Below, one piece after another: positions 44,175-51,869 of a stretch of DNA of 64,000 nucleotides. The number at the start of each line of letters is the position of its first letter. Position 1 is the first letter of the stretch. The position numbers and the translations under genes are program-made. The notes under the pieces are model-generated. The model saw nothing but the letters and a program-made list of their open reading frames with translations, was not told where the DNA came from and searched no databases. The stretch spans positions 372,001-436,000 of the forward strand of contig CANKYO010000001.1 in NCBI GenBank assembly GCA_947488175.1, read 5' to 3'. This DNA comes from an uncultured Paracoccaceae bacterium (GTDB lineage Bacteria > Pseudomonadota > Alphaproteobacteria > Rhodobacterales > Rhodobacteraceae).

Positions 44175-44317
44175 CTCATTCTCCTTTGGCGGAGGTCTGT
44201 TCCGCACGGATTGACTGTCTGGCTCACAAATAGGGCCGTATTGCGGTCAATGGAAGCACCAAATCGGACAAACCTCATACCACAACGTCCTTTTTCATAA
44301 GGGATTTTGTAATATTG

Positions 44318-44333
44318 TGACAAAAACTTGTCA
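44318..44333. promoter_or_regulatory. Palindrome upstream of the WYL regulator gene
   Basis: TGACAA and TTGTCA around AAAC, in the region shared with tatA. A third half-site, TTGTCA, follows at 44335-44340. It may be the operator of the adjacent regulator. Confidence 0.35.
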
Positions 44334-44378
44334 GTTGTCAGGAAATTGGCAAAACTCCCCCGAATCGAAAGGATTTTC

Positions 44379-45065
44379 ATGCGCCGCGCCGACCGCCTCA
44401 TGCAGCTGGTTCAGATCCTGCGTGACGGGAGCTTGCACAAGGCTGCCGATCTGGCGGCGGCGACGCAGGTCTCCCTGCGGACCATCTATCGCGATATGGA
44501 AACGCTAGCGGCTTCAGGCGTGCCGATCGAAGGTGAACGGGGTATCGGCTACCGGGTCATTGCGGCGATCACCCTGCCCCCATTGAACCTCACCATGACG
44601 GAGGTCGAAGCACTGCATCTGGGCCTGAGCGCGGTCGGACACAGCGACGATACCGAACTGTCAGCGGCGGCCCGTGCCTTGTCGGCCAAGCTGGACGCGG
44701 TGATGCCAGAAGACCGCAGCCGCGCCCCGGCAAGTTATGGCTTTGCCGTTTATCCGTTTGCCGACGCCGCCCGCGGGTTTCAGCATCTTCCTGTGATCCG
44801 GCAGGCTATACGCACCCGCCAGAAACTTGAGGTGGTCCTGAACGATCAACACCTGACAGTGCGCCCGTTGCAATTGGATTACTGGGGCCGCCTTTGGACC
44901 TGTGTTGTCTGGTGCGAGACCGGCAAGGAATTTGACGATATTCGCGTCGATCAGATTGCGAAGATGCGCATTCTGCCTAGCCTGTTCGTCGATGAACCTG
45001 GCAAATCCTTGACAGATTACAACACGCGACGGAGCGCCGCTAAAGCCAGTCCGCCGGTGAAATGA
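44379..45065 (+). CDS. YafY-like HTH and WYL domain transcriptional regulator
   Basis: A 228-residue regulator. The N-terminal HTH (RADRLMQLVQILRDGSLHKAADLAAATQVSLRTIYRDMETL, in part) is of the DeoR-like HTH_11 type. The C-terminal part is a WYL-type domain (LTVRPLQLDYWGRLWTCVVWCE). WYL domains sense ligands or nucleic acid in many defence and repair regulators. AAAGGA precedes the ATG. Its 3' end overlaps the convergent dioxygenase-like gene by 26 bases. Confidence 0.85.
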   Translation: MRRADRLMQLVQILRDGSLHKAADLAAATQVSLRTIYRDMETLAASGVPIEGERGIGYRVIAAITLPPLNLTMTEVEALHLGLSAVGHSDDTELSAAARALSAKLDAVMPEDRSRAPASYGFAVYPFADAARGFQHLPVIRQAIRTRQKLEVVLNDQHLTVRPLQLDYWGRLWTCVVWCETGKEFDDIRVDQIAKMRILPSLFVDEPGKSLTDYNTRRSAAKASPPVK

Positions 45066-45777
45066 CCGGCCTGAAATAGGCGATCATGCGGGGCATCATG
45101 GTGCGCGTTTCCCTCCAAGGGGCGACGCCGTGCAAAAGGTGCCGGTGTAACAAGACGACCTGCCCAGGCGCGACCGCGAGAGGCTGCCTGTGACACGCGG
45201 CAAAAACCTTGCGACGGGCCTGTTGATATACATCCGTCACGTCCATGTCGCCCCAATACTTAGGTTCGACCCCGGCAAATATCGCCCGAAATGCCGATTG
45301 CATAATCGCATGGCTCCCACGCCAAACGACCAGCGGGCTGGCCGTCGCCGTATTGAGCGGCAAGCCTGCTACAAACCCATGTGGTTCGCGCAAATGTCTT
45401 CTGCGATCCCGCCCTTCCGGCAGCAAACCGTCAACATGCGCCGCATCCCTGTCGCGCCGATATCGATGTGCGGCTTCGCTTTCATCGGCGTCACGCTGTG
45501 GATAGCCGGGAAACACCACCGATAATTGGGCGCGGTGCCACTCTGCCGGCCGATCAATATGATCAAGCCAGCTTCCGGCCAGCGGGACGCCGGAAATTGA
45601 CCCCTCGAGGGCATTAGGCAGTGCATCAACGCCGACAAACCATGTACCTCCATGTCGCCGCTCACCCGGACCATTTAGAACGCTATGCGCAACCTCGTGC
45701 GCTGCTTGTGCCCAGCGCAGAACAGTATCCTCCACCGGAAATACGATATAGCCATCCCGCACAAGGGATGGCGTCAT
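45040..45777 (-). CDS. Phytanoyl-CoA dioxygenase-like protein
   Basis: A 245-residue protein with the features of a non-heme iron, 2-oxoglutarate-dependent oxygenase. An HxD pair is in DAAHVDGLLPEG (near residue 113). The distal His is in LLHRHLLHGVAPW (near 215), and an Arg follows in MPRMIAYFRP. The family is mostly uncharacterised in roseobacters, and no substrate can be named. It is coupled to the TauE/SafE gene (four-base overlap). Confidence 0.6.
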   Translation of the reverse strand: MTPSLVRDGYIVFPVEDTVLRWAQAAHEVAHSVLNGPGERRHGGTWFVGVDALPNALEGSISGVPLAGSWLDHIDRPAEWHRAQLSVVFPGYPQRDADESEAAHRYRRDRDAAHVDGLLPEGRDRRRHLREPHGFVAGLPLNTATASPLVVWRGSHAIMQSAFRAIFAGVEPKYWGDMDVTDVYQQARRKVFAACHRQPLAVAPGQVVLLHRHLLHGVAPWRETRTMMPRMIAYFRPVISPADWL

Positions 45778-46592
45778 AGTCCGACCGCCTGCCGCAGCAT
45801 GTTCAAGGCAACCAATGTCAGAAAAATCCCGAATATTTTTCGCAACGGCTGCGGATCCATCCTATGCGCCAGGGTGGCGCCCCATGGTATGGTTATCAGC
45901 GTCATGGCCACCACTAAGGCGAAGGCAAGCAGGTTGACTGACCCAAATGTGAAAGGGGGCGCATCGGGGATGTCGACCATGAGAAAGGCAAGAACGGAGG
46001 GAACGGCAATGATCACGCCGAAACCCGATGCGGTCGCAACGGCCTTGTGCATGGGCGCATTGTACAAGGTCATGACGGGAACCCCGAACGACCCACCCCC
46101 GATCCCCATCAAAACAGACAGAAAACCCACCACGGGTGACAAGACAGCACGTGTGATGCCCGTCGGCATGCGCCGCCCGAGCCGCCAGTGACTTTGCCCG
46201 AAAATCATATAGACACCGACTACGGCCACCAGAATGCCAAAGATCATTTGCAGCGCGGCCGATCTGAGCAGGGACGCAACAAAGACTCCCACCAACGCGC
46301 CGATGACAATGCCAATGGCCCAGGTCCTGAGGATCGACCAATCCACCGCCCCTTTTCGGTCATGTGCAAACACCGATCTGAGCGAGGTGGCAATGATCGT
46401 TGCCAGCGATGTCGCTAGGCAAAGCTGCATCAGTTGTGGACTGTCATATCCCAATGCGCTGAAGGCATAAAAGAACGCCAGAACCAGAACGATGCCGCCG
46501 CCAACGCCCAGTAGCCCTGCCAGAATGCCGGCGATGGCACCGATGACCAGAAGCATCGCGCCCATGGTCAGCAAAAGCATCATGTCTTCCAT
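45774..46592 (-). CDS. TauE/SafE (TSUP) family permease
   Basis: A 272-residue membrane protein with about eight helices. The family signature glycines are in GAIAGILAGLLGVGGGIVLV near the N-terminus and again in SVLMGIGGGSFGVPVM at mid-protein. Such permeases export sulfite or sulfonate-derived organic anions. ATG at 46592 with AAGGATC upstream is preferred over the TTG one codon before. dusA ends 12 bases upstream on the same strand. Confidence 0.85.
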   Translation of the reverse strand: MEDMMLLLTMGAMLLVIGAIAGILAGLLGVGGGIVLVLAFFYAFSALGYDSPQLMQLCLATSLATIIATSLRSVFAHDRKGAVDWSILRTWAIGIVIGALVGVFVASLLRSAALQMIFGILVAVVGVYMIFGQSHWRLGRRMPTGITRAVLSPVVGFLSVLMGIGGGSFGVPVMTLYNAPMHKAVATASGFGVIIAVPSVLAFLMVDIPDAPPFTFGSVNLLAFALVVAMTLITIPWGATLAHRMDPQPLRKIFGIFLTLVALNMLRQAVGL

Positions 46593-46604
46593 CAACGGGA
46601 TCCT

Positions 46605-47591
46605 TTAAGCAGCCAGAGCGGTGATCTGACGCAACGCCTGAACCACGACCTTTGCCCTCGCGCCATCCGCATGCGCATTTTCAGAAAGGTAGCGGCGCCA
46701 GGCCCGCGCGCCGGGTCGCCCTTGAAACAGCCCCAGCATATGACGGGTGATCTGATGCAGGCGCCCCCCGGTCGCAATGTGGTCTTCGATGTAAGGCAGC
46801 ATCAGCGCCACCACATCCTCTGGCGATCGGCCAAGCGGATCCCCAAAAATACGGGCGTCGGCATCGCGTAGGATATCCGTCGGCGTATGGTAGGCCGCGC
46901 GCCCGATCATCACACCGTCCAAACCCTGGGCCAGAAACGCCTCGGCGGCATCAAGGCTTGCGATACCTCCATTGATCGACAAATGCAGATGCGGAAATAG
47001 ACCCTTCATCTGTAGGACCAGGTCATAATCCAGCGGCGGGATATCGCGGTTTTCCTTTGGCGACAGCCCTTGCAGCCAGGCCTTGCGGGCGTGGATGGCA
47101 AAGCGGTCGACCCCGGATGCACTGACGCGCGACAAAAAATCAGGCAGCACCTGATTTGGATCCTGATCATCAACGCCGATCCGGCATTTGACGGTGACAG
47201 GTATGTCCACCGCAGCGATCATCGCCGCACAGCAGCGGGCTACAAGGTCCGGGTCCTCCATCAGAACCGCGCCAAAGCTACCCGACTGCACACGGTCAGA
47301 GGGACAGCCGCAATTCAGGTTAACCTCATCATAGCCATAACCCGCTGCAATCCGGGCGGCTTGGGCCAATTGCGCCGGATCGGAACCGCCAAGTTGCAAG
47401 GCAACAGGATGTTCTGCCGGATTAAAGCCCAGAAGCCGATCGCGATCCCCGTGGATCACCGCGGGTGCGGTCACCATTTCAGTATAGAGCAAGCAGTGGC
47501 GCGACATCAGGCGATGCAGATAGCGGCAATGACGGTCCGTCCAATCCATCATAGGGGCACAGGATAATCTAGCGTGTTGATTTATTTGCAT
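46605..47591 (-). CDS. dusA: tRNA-dihydrouridine synthase DusA with island-derived N-terminus
   Basis: A 328-residue FMN enzyme that reduces uridine 20/20a in tRNA. The sequence SCAPMMDWTDRHCRY, the catalytic NLNCGCPSDRVQSG and the IHARKAWLQGLSPKENR stretch are intact. The 16-base repeat used by the neighbouring island lies at codons 14-19. The first 13 codons (MQINQHARLSCAP) and the promoter are therefore island DNA. A matching start (MQIYQNARLSIAI) lies beyond the right-hand repeat. Each arriving island seems to provide a new 5' end that keeps dusA working. Confidence 0.92.
   Translation of the reverse strand: MQINQHARLSCAPMMDWTDRHCRYLHRLMSRHCLLYTEMVTAPAVIHGDRDRLLGFNPAEHPVALQLGGSDPAQLAQAARIAAGYGYDEVNLNCGCPSDRVQSGSFGAVLMEDPDLVARCCAAMIAAVDIPVTVKCRIGVDDQDPNQVLPDFLSRVSASGVDRFAIHARKAWLQGLSPKENRDIPPLDYDLVLQMKGLFPHLHLSINGGIASLDAAEAFLAQGLDGVMIGRAAYHTPTDILRDADARIFGDPLGRSPEDVVALMLPYIEDHIATGGRLHQITRHMLGLFQGRPGARAWRRYLSENAHADGARAKVVVQALRQITALAA
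47537..47552. other. Left attachment site (attL) in dusA
   Basis: CCGTCCAATCCATCAT, identical to 49888-49903. It lies within codons 14-19 of dusA. The repeat bounds a 2.3-kb island whose integrase gene begins 150 bases away. Confidence 0.8.
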
Positions 47592-47704
47592 TTTTTTTGT
47601 ATCTTCAAACTGTTGGCGGCGGATGCTGCTACGCTGGAATACGCCCCAATATCCCCGAATTTGCCCCTTTACGACGACTCATTGCACACATAGCGCACAC
47701 GAAA

Positions 47705-48793
47705 ATGGCCTCCATCACCAAGCTCCCCTCCGGTGCCTACCGGGTCCAGATCAGACGAAAGGGCCGCTACGCGAGCGAGACGTTCCTCCGCCGCGACGAC
47801 GCCCATCGTTGGGCCCGCCATGCGGAGACCCGGGTCGATCAGGGGCTGGCGCCGAACAAGTCGTCCGTTTCCCGCCTCCAGACCTTTGGCGACCTCATTG
47901 ATCTACATATAACCGATATGTGCGAGGTAGGGAAACCGCCGCGTCGCAGCAAGGCCGCCACGCTTACGACGCTCAAGCGCGATCTGGGCAAGGAGAAGAT
48001 CGGGCACCTCGACCGGCAGAAGCTGATCGACTACGGCAAGATGCGTGCGGAGCAAGGTGCGGGCCCGGTGACGCTCGGGATCGACATCGGCGTGATCAAG
48101 ATGATCATCACCCATGCGGCGGCTGTGCACGGCCTCGACATCTCTCCGGAACCCGTCGATCTGGCGCGCGTCGCGCTCAAGCGTCTCGGCCTGATCGGCA
48201 AGGGCACGGAGCGGGATCGTCGGCCCACCACGGACGAGTTGAACCGCCTCTTTCGCTGCTTCGATGACAACGATCGCCTGACCCTGCCGATGACACGCAT
48301 CGTGAAGTTCGCGGTGGCCACAGCCATGCGGCTCGATGAGATCTGCCGCGTCGAATGGACCGATCTCGATGTCGACCGCCGGATGCTCTTGATCCGCGAC
48401 AGGAAGGACCCGCGCAACAAGACCGGGAACGACCAGCGGATCCCCCTTTTCGCGGCCACCGGCTTCGATGCCTGGGCGCTGGTCACTGAACAGGCCAAGC
48501 ATCTGGGTCAAACCAACGGACGGATCTTCCCCTATAACTCGAAATCGGTCGGAACAGCCTTCCGGCGCGCCTGCACCGAGGTCAGCGTGAAGGACCTGCA
48601 TTTCCACGATCTGCGCCACGAAGGCACAAGCCGCCTGTTCGAGGCCGGATTCGCGATCGAACAGGTCTCGCTGGTCACCGGCCACAAGGATTGGAAAATG
48701 CTGCGCCGGTACACGCATATACGCCCGGAAACGCTGCACCGGCTCGCCGCGTCGCGCGCCCCTTCCCCGCTCGAGACCCGCGCAGCCGAGTGA
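47705..48793 (+). CDS. int: dusA-type tyrosine recombinase (integrase)
   Basis: A 362-residue site-specific recombinase. The N-terminal arm-binding part is MASITKLPSGAYRVQIRRKGRY (in part). The catalytic residues are visible: Arg in TAMRLDEICRVEW near 209, HDLRHEG near 301, the His of GHKDW near 326 and the tyrosine in RRYTHI near 335. The gene reads away from dusA, starting 150 bases from attL. The start MASITK matches the paralogous remnant MATISK at 50045. It appears functional. Confidence 0.9.
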   Translation: MASITKLPSGAYRVQIRRKGRYASETFLRRDDAHRWARHAETRVDQGLAPNKSSVSRLQTFGDLIDLHITDMCEVGKPPRRSKAATLTTLKRDLGKEKIGHLDRQKLIDYGKMRAEQGAGPVTLGIDIGVIKMIITHAAAVHGLDISPEPVDLARVALKRLGLIGKGTERDRRPTTDELNRLFRCFDDNDRLTLPMTRIVKFAVATAMRLDEICRVEWTDLDVDRRMLLIRDRKDPRNKTGNDQRIPLFAATGFDAWALVTEQAKHLGQTNGRIFPYNSKSVGTAFRRACTEVSVKDLHFHDLRHEGTSRLFEAGFAIEQVSLVTGHKDWKMLRRYTHIRPETLHRLAASRAPSPLETRAAE

Positions 48794-48838
48794 TCGGAGA
48801 GTTAGAGGGGTGCCGTCCCGGCCCGTGACGGGTTTGGA

Positions 48839-48861
48839 GGTCGAGAGAGAGGCTTTCGACC
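48839..48861 (+). other. Hairpin in the leader of the DUF932 gene
   Basis: GGTCGAGAG pairs with CTTTCGACC around AGAGG (nine pairs with one G-T wobble). It lies between the int stop and the DUF932 start in an otherwise G-rich leader. A smaller stem, CCCG with CGGG, lies just upstream. It may be an RNA control element. Confidence 0.4.
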
Positions 48862-48882
48862 GCCCGTCGTGGAGGTTTTCCA

Positions 48883-49326
48883 ATGAACAGCGAAATCATC
48901 GATGCCGGGCGTGATATCAGCGGCGGCTACAAGGTGGATGTGTCACGCGGCTCGAACGTGGACCGCGTGTCGTCCGAATGGTTTTCGCGGCCCGACGATG
49001 AGCGCTACCTGTCACTCGACGACCTTTTCGCCTCAGTCAAAGGTCGCGCAGAGCGCAGTCGGACGCGCACGGTGGAGAGCGCTGCGATCCGGGTCGAGGC
49101 GCATCGCGACAAGCCGGAAAAGCTGGGGCTGGTCATGCCTGGTGCGGATGAACCCATCGCGCCGACGCATTGGTCCTTCGGCCAGCTCTCGAGCCTCGTC
49201 GGCGCGCCCGCAGCATACTTGCGGCAACTTCCCGCGCCGCTGGCGGGCATCAACCTGCAATATGGTCCAGAAAGATTACCGGGTTGGACCAATGAACACG
49301 CTTTTTCTCTTGATGGCTCAGTATGA
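48883..49326 (+). pseudogene. Truncated DUF932 (phage/plasmid-like) gene, N-terminal half
   Basis: The frame codes for 147 residues. The first about 128 match the N-terminal half of DUF932 proteins, which are common on plasmids and islands: RSRTRTVESAAIRVEAH, then THWSFGQLSSLVGAPAAYLRQLPAPL and INLQYG. After LQYG (about 49268) the sequence leaves the family and runs into the leader of the next gene. GGAGG lies upstream of ATG. The missing back half has a relative at 50256-50683, beyond the right repeat. Confidence 0.75.
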
Positions 49327-49552
49327 TGGACGCGCGGTCGTACCGGTCGACGCGGTCTGCAAGGACTACTTTTCGCATCTGACCTTGCCGAAATTCCTTA
49401 GAAAAGTGAGTGCAGGCGAAATCGATCTGCCACTGGTCCGCTCCGAGCGCAGTCAGAAAAGCGCAAAGGGTGTTCACCTATCGGACCCGGCCACCTACCT
49501 CGACAAGAGGCGCGAGGTCGCCCTTTACGAGCGTGATGCCTTCAAGGGGTGA
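49292..49552 (+). CDS. PrtN-like (pyocin activator type) small DNA-binding protein
   Basis: An 86-residue protein of the pyocin activator PrtN family: MNTLFLLMAQYDGRAVVPVDAVCKDYFSHL (in part), then LPKFLRKVSAGEIDLPLVR and SQKSAKGVHLSDPATYLDKRR. Family members activate prophage-like genes, or regulate the islands that carry them. No ribosome binding site precedes the ATG, which lies 20-odd bases after the break in the DUF932 gene, so it may now be badly expressed. Confidence 0.78.
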   Translation: MNTLFLLMAQYDGRAVVPVDAVCKDYFSHLTLPKFLRKVSAGEIDLPLVRSERSQKSAKGVHLSDPATYLDKRREVALYERDAFKG

Positions 49553-49887
49553 AACAGTAGTACCCCTACTGCGCATCAGCCTCGGCATAGAACTCCCGCC
49601 TGAAGTGTTTGACCGGCAACTTCTTGCCCCCCTATCGAGCGCAAATCTGAAACTTTTAGAGGCATTCTGGGGGAAAAGGGGTCTAGCAGGGCCGCAGCAA
49701 CCAAAGCTCGGGCCGCATCTGAACAACTCACTGAAATTGAATGCTAAAAATCTCAGGCGCGTAAGCATACAGCCGTCTTGCGATGGCGGGACTCTATGTC
49801 AGAGGCGGGACCGACTTACAACATTTTTTACAACATGGGTTACAACATGGCATTACTCTATGAAATATAACCCACTTTTCTAAATGA
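49553..49887. other. Gene-free right end of the island
   Basis: No coding sequence is supported in these 335 bases. They are AT-richer than the surroundings. The only clear structure is the TTACAACAT repeat array at 49816-49851, just before the right attachment site. Confidence 0.65.
49816..49851 (+). repeat. Three tandem 12-base repeats next to attR
   Basis: TTACAACAT occurs at 49816, 49828 and 49840, each followed by three variable bases, giving an exact 12-base period. The array ends about 37 bases from the attachment repeat. Its place is that of recombinase or excisionase arm sites. Confidence 0.7.
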
Positions 49888-49903
49888 CCGTCCAATCCAT
49901 CAT
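49888..49903. other. Right attachment site (attR), also border of a second remnant
   Basis: CCGTCCAATCCATCAT, identical to the left copy. It is followed by 49904-50044, which matches the sequence right of attL (dusA 5' codons, promoter, integrase leader) at roughly four in five positions. Confidence 0.8.
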
Positions 49904-50044
49904 CGATGGCAATGGAAAGCCTAGCGTTTTGATATATTTGCATTTCTCTTGTATCTTCAAACTATTGCGGGGCAAAGTTGCTGCGCTGGAATGCCGCTGA
50001 TTTGCCCCTTTTCGACGACTCATTGCACACTCAGCGCACACGAT

Positions 50045-50255
50045 ATGGCCACTATAAGCAAGCTTCCCTCCAGTGGATACCGGGTCCAGATCAGACGCAA
50101 GGGCCTCTGGCCGTGCTGCGACCTTTCACCGTCGTGACGACGCCCACAAATGGCCCGCCAGGCGGAGACGCGTGTCGATCAGGGTCTGTGACCTACAAGC
50201 GCGCCCGCCGCGCGCCTTGCGACGTTTGGCGATCTCGTTGACCTGTATATAGACG
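50045..50255 (+). pseudogene. Integrase remnant of a second dusA island
   Basis: Starts MATISKLPSSGYRVQIRRKGLW, like the intact integrase (MASITKLPSGAYRVQIRRKGRY). Frameshifts follow within 25 codons. Family-like words continue in other frames (TRVDQGL, then FGDLVDLYIDD, compare FGDLIDLHITD). It stops at about codon 75, where it is joined to DUF932 sequence. The catalytic part is missing. Confidence 0.82.
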
Positions 50256-50683
50256 ACGACGCTCTACGGCTCCAACCGCGACGTGTTCATATTCCTCTTC
50301 GACGACTGAACCCGATCGAGGCAGGACTACCGCCCAACGGCTCTCCCGACCTCTATTTCCGAGAGTTCTACTGCTGGAATTCCGAGGTGGGCGCTAAAAC
50401 GCTCGGCATCGCCAACTTCTACCCGCGTGCGGTCTGCCAGAACCGCAACCTCTGCGGCGTCGAGGACTTCAAAGGGATCACGATCCGGCAATCTAAATAC
50501 GCCGCCTCCCACTTCGCCCACGAGGCCGTCCCGGCCCTCAGCCGCTTCGCCGACTCCTCGCCCGCGCCCTTTATCGACGGCATCCGCGCAGCGCGCGAGA
50601 AGATCGTCGCGCGTTAGGACGAGTACCGTCAGGACTTCCTGTGCAAGCGCGGGCTCCGCCCCCTAGCCGACCTCCAGCTCTAA
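50256..50683 (+). pseudogene. DUF932 gene remnant, C-terminal half
   Basis: Reads TTLYGSNRDVFIFLFDD, a one-base frameshift, NPIEAGLPPNGSPDLYFREF, then the well-kept YCWNSEVGAKTLGIANFY, CGVEDFKGITIRQSKYAASH and SPAPFIDGIRAAREKIVAR before an in-frame stop. Further family-like sequence (DEYRQDFLCKRG) follows the stop. The start of the gene is absent and the fragment is fused to the integrase remnant. Confidence 0.78.
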
Positions 50684-50828
50684 GTCTCGATGCTGCAGTC
50701 GTTGCCTGCACTGCTGCAGTTCGCCGTGCGTGCAAAGCTCGGAGTTGGTCGAACCTACAGTCTATGAAACTTAACTGTCGCTTACGACAAGAAAGCGAAA
50801 GTAGGTCTGGACAGATGCCCCATGCTTT

Positions 50829-51539
50829 CTATGGATGGAACAAAGTCCCAACATAAAAGGCAATTGCCGCGGCAAAACCGCCGATGAGTAGGGTCTCTAA
50901 AGCAGATCGCCACCAAGGGCTAAGAGACCAGATGCTCTTCAACGCACCAATTGCGAAAAAGGTCACCAAAGTCATTGTGGCGGAGATCCCAAATGCATTG
51001 CTCAATCCGAGAATGAACGGGAACAAGGGAACACTGCCGGCGATCAGGAACGCGATGAACGTTGTTGCGGCGGATTTGAACGGGTGTGGATCAACACCGC
51101 CCAGACCATATTCTCCCTCCATCATCAAAGTGATCCATCTTTCACGGTCTTGCGTTACAGCGTCAGTTGCCAGTCTTAGGACATCTCCCGTCAGGCCTTT
51201 TCTTGCCAGAATTTCTCTGACTTCGAGTCTCTCTCCTTCGGGAAACTCTCGGATGTGACGCTCCTCAATCTCGCGTATGCGGCGCATATTATCGAGCTCT
51301 GCCTTGGTCCCCGAATAATTGGCCGCCGCCATGGAAAATCCATCCGCCAGAACGTTGGCTATTCCCAAAGCAACGATAATTAAAGGGGAGAGTCCGGCTC
51401 CTGCAACGCCAGCAACAATTGCAAATGTGGTGACGGCGCCATCAATCGCTCCATAGACTGCTTCCCTCAGCACGCCTCTGCCAGTTGGGGCGCCAATTCG
51501 CTGCGCGATTTCCTGTGGCGTATGCCCATGCTCAGTCAC
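50829..51539 (-). CDS. VIT1/CCC1-family iron or manganese transporter
   Basis: A 236-residue membrane protein of the VIT1/CCC1 type. The first helix pair carries REAVYGAIDGAVTTFAIVAGV and ALGIANVLADGFSMAAANYSG (in part). A cytoplasmic helical hairpin (REIEERHIREFPEGERLEVREIL) holds the usual metal-binding acidic residues. Three more membrane helices close the protein. The start is taken as GTG at 51539, with GAGGAG seven bases upstream; an ATG 20 codons earlier exists but has no such site. The 270 bases upstream, 51600-51869, contain nothing I can support. Confidence 0.85.
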   Translation of the reverse strand: MTEHGHTPQEIAQRIGAPTGRGVLREAVYGAIDGAVTTFAIVAGVAGAGLSPLIIVALGIANVLADGFSMAAANYSGTKAELDNMRRIREIEERHIREFPEGERLEVREILARKGLTGDVLRLATDAVTQDRERWITLMMEGEYGLGGVDPHPFKSAATTFIAFLIAGSVPLFPFILGLSNAFGISATMTLVTFFAIGALKSIWSLSPWWRSALETLLIGGFAAAIAFYVGTLFHP

Positions 51540-51869
51540 TGCGGTCTCCTCTTTTCTCAAGTTAGAGCCGGCAGCAGGCATTGCTTTAATCCAGATCAAA
51601 ATCCTGCAGACTTTTCTGGGCTAGACCCGGACGGTCTCAGCAACACGGCTCATGGCAGTCTTGCTCAAAAACAACTTTGCGAGCAAACCCGCCCTTCGCC
51701 ACGCATGTCCGAATTCAAAACAGGTCAGTCTTGCCGAGAGATCTGCTCGCATGAAACGGTGTGAGGCTCTTCGAGAGTACTCACGAGATCAAAAACGGAT
51801 ATTGAGATGGATTGATGCAAATTTGTTTAATTGGGTTCAATCACGCCGAATTATCCAACATGCCTCGGA

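Larger units (their letters stand above)
47553..49887. mobile_element. dusA-integrated genomic island, small and partly decayed
   Basis: Bounded by 16-base direct repeats and containing a tyrosine recombinase, a truncated DUF932 gene and a PrtN-like gene. dusA is a known integration site for a specific group of tyrosine recombinases. The right third is AT-richer and holds a short 12-base repeat array. At 2.3 kb it is too small to be a phage and has no visible transfer genes. Confidence 0.8.

Noticed and set aside
49410-49883. 157-codon plus-strand frame at the right end of the dusA island
   Set aside because: The first part is out of frame within the prtN-like gene, and the rest is AT-rich with the TTACAACAT repeats read as protein.
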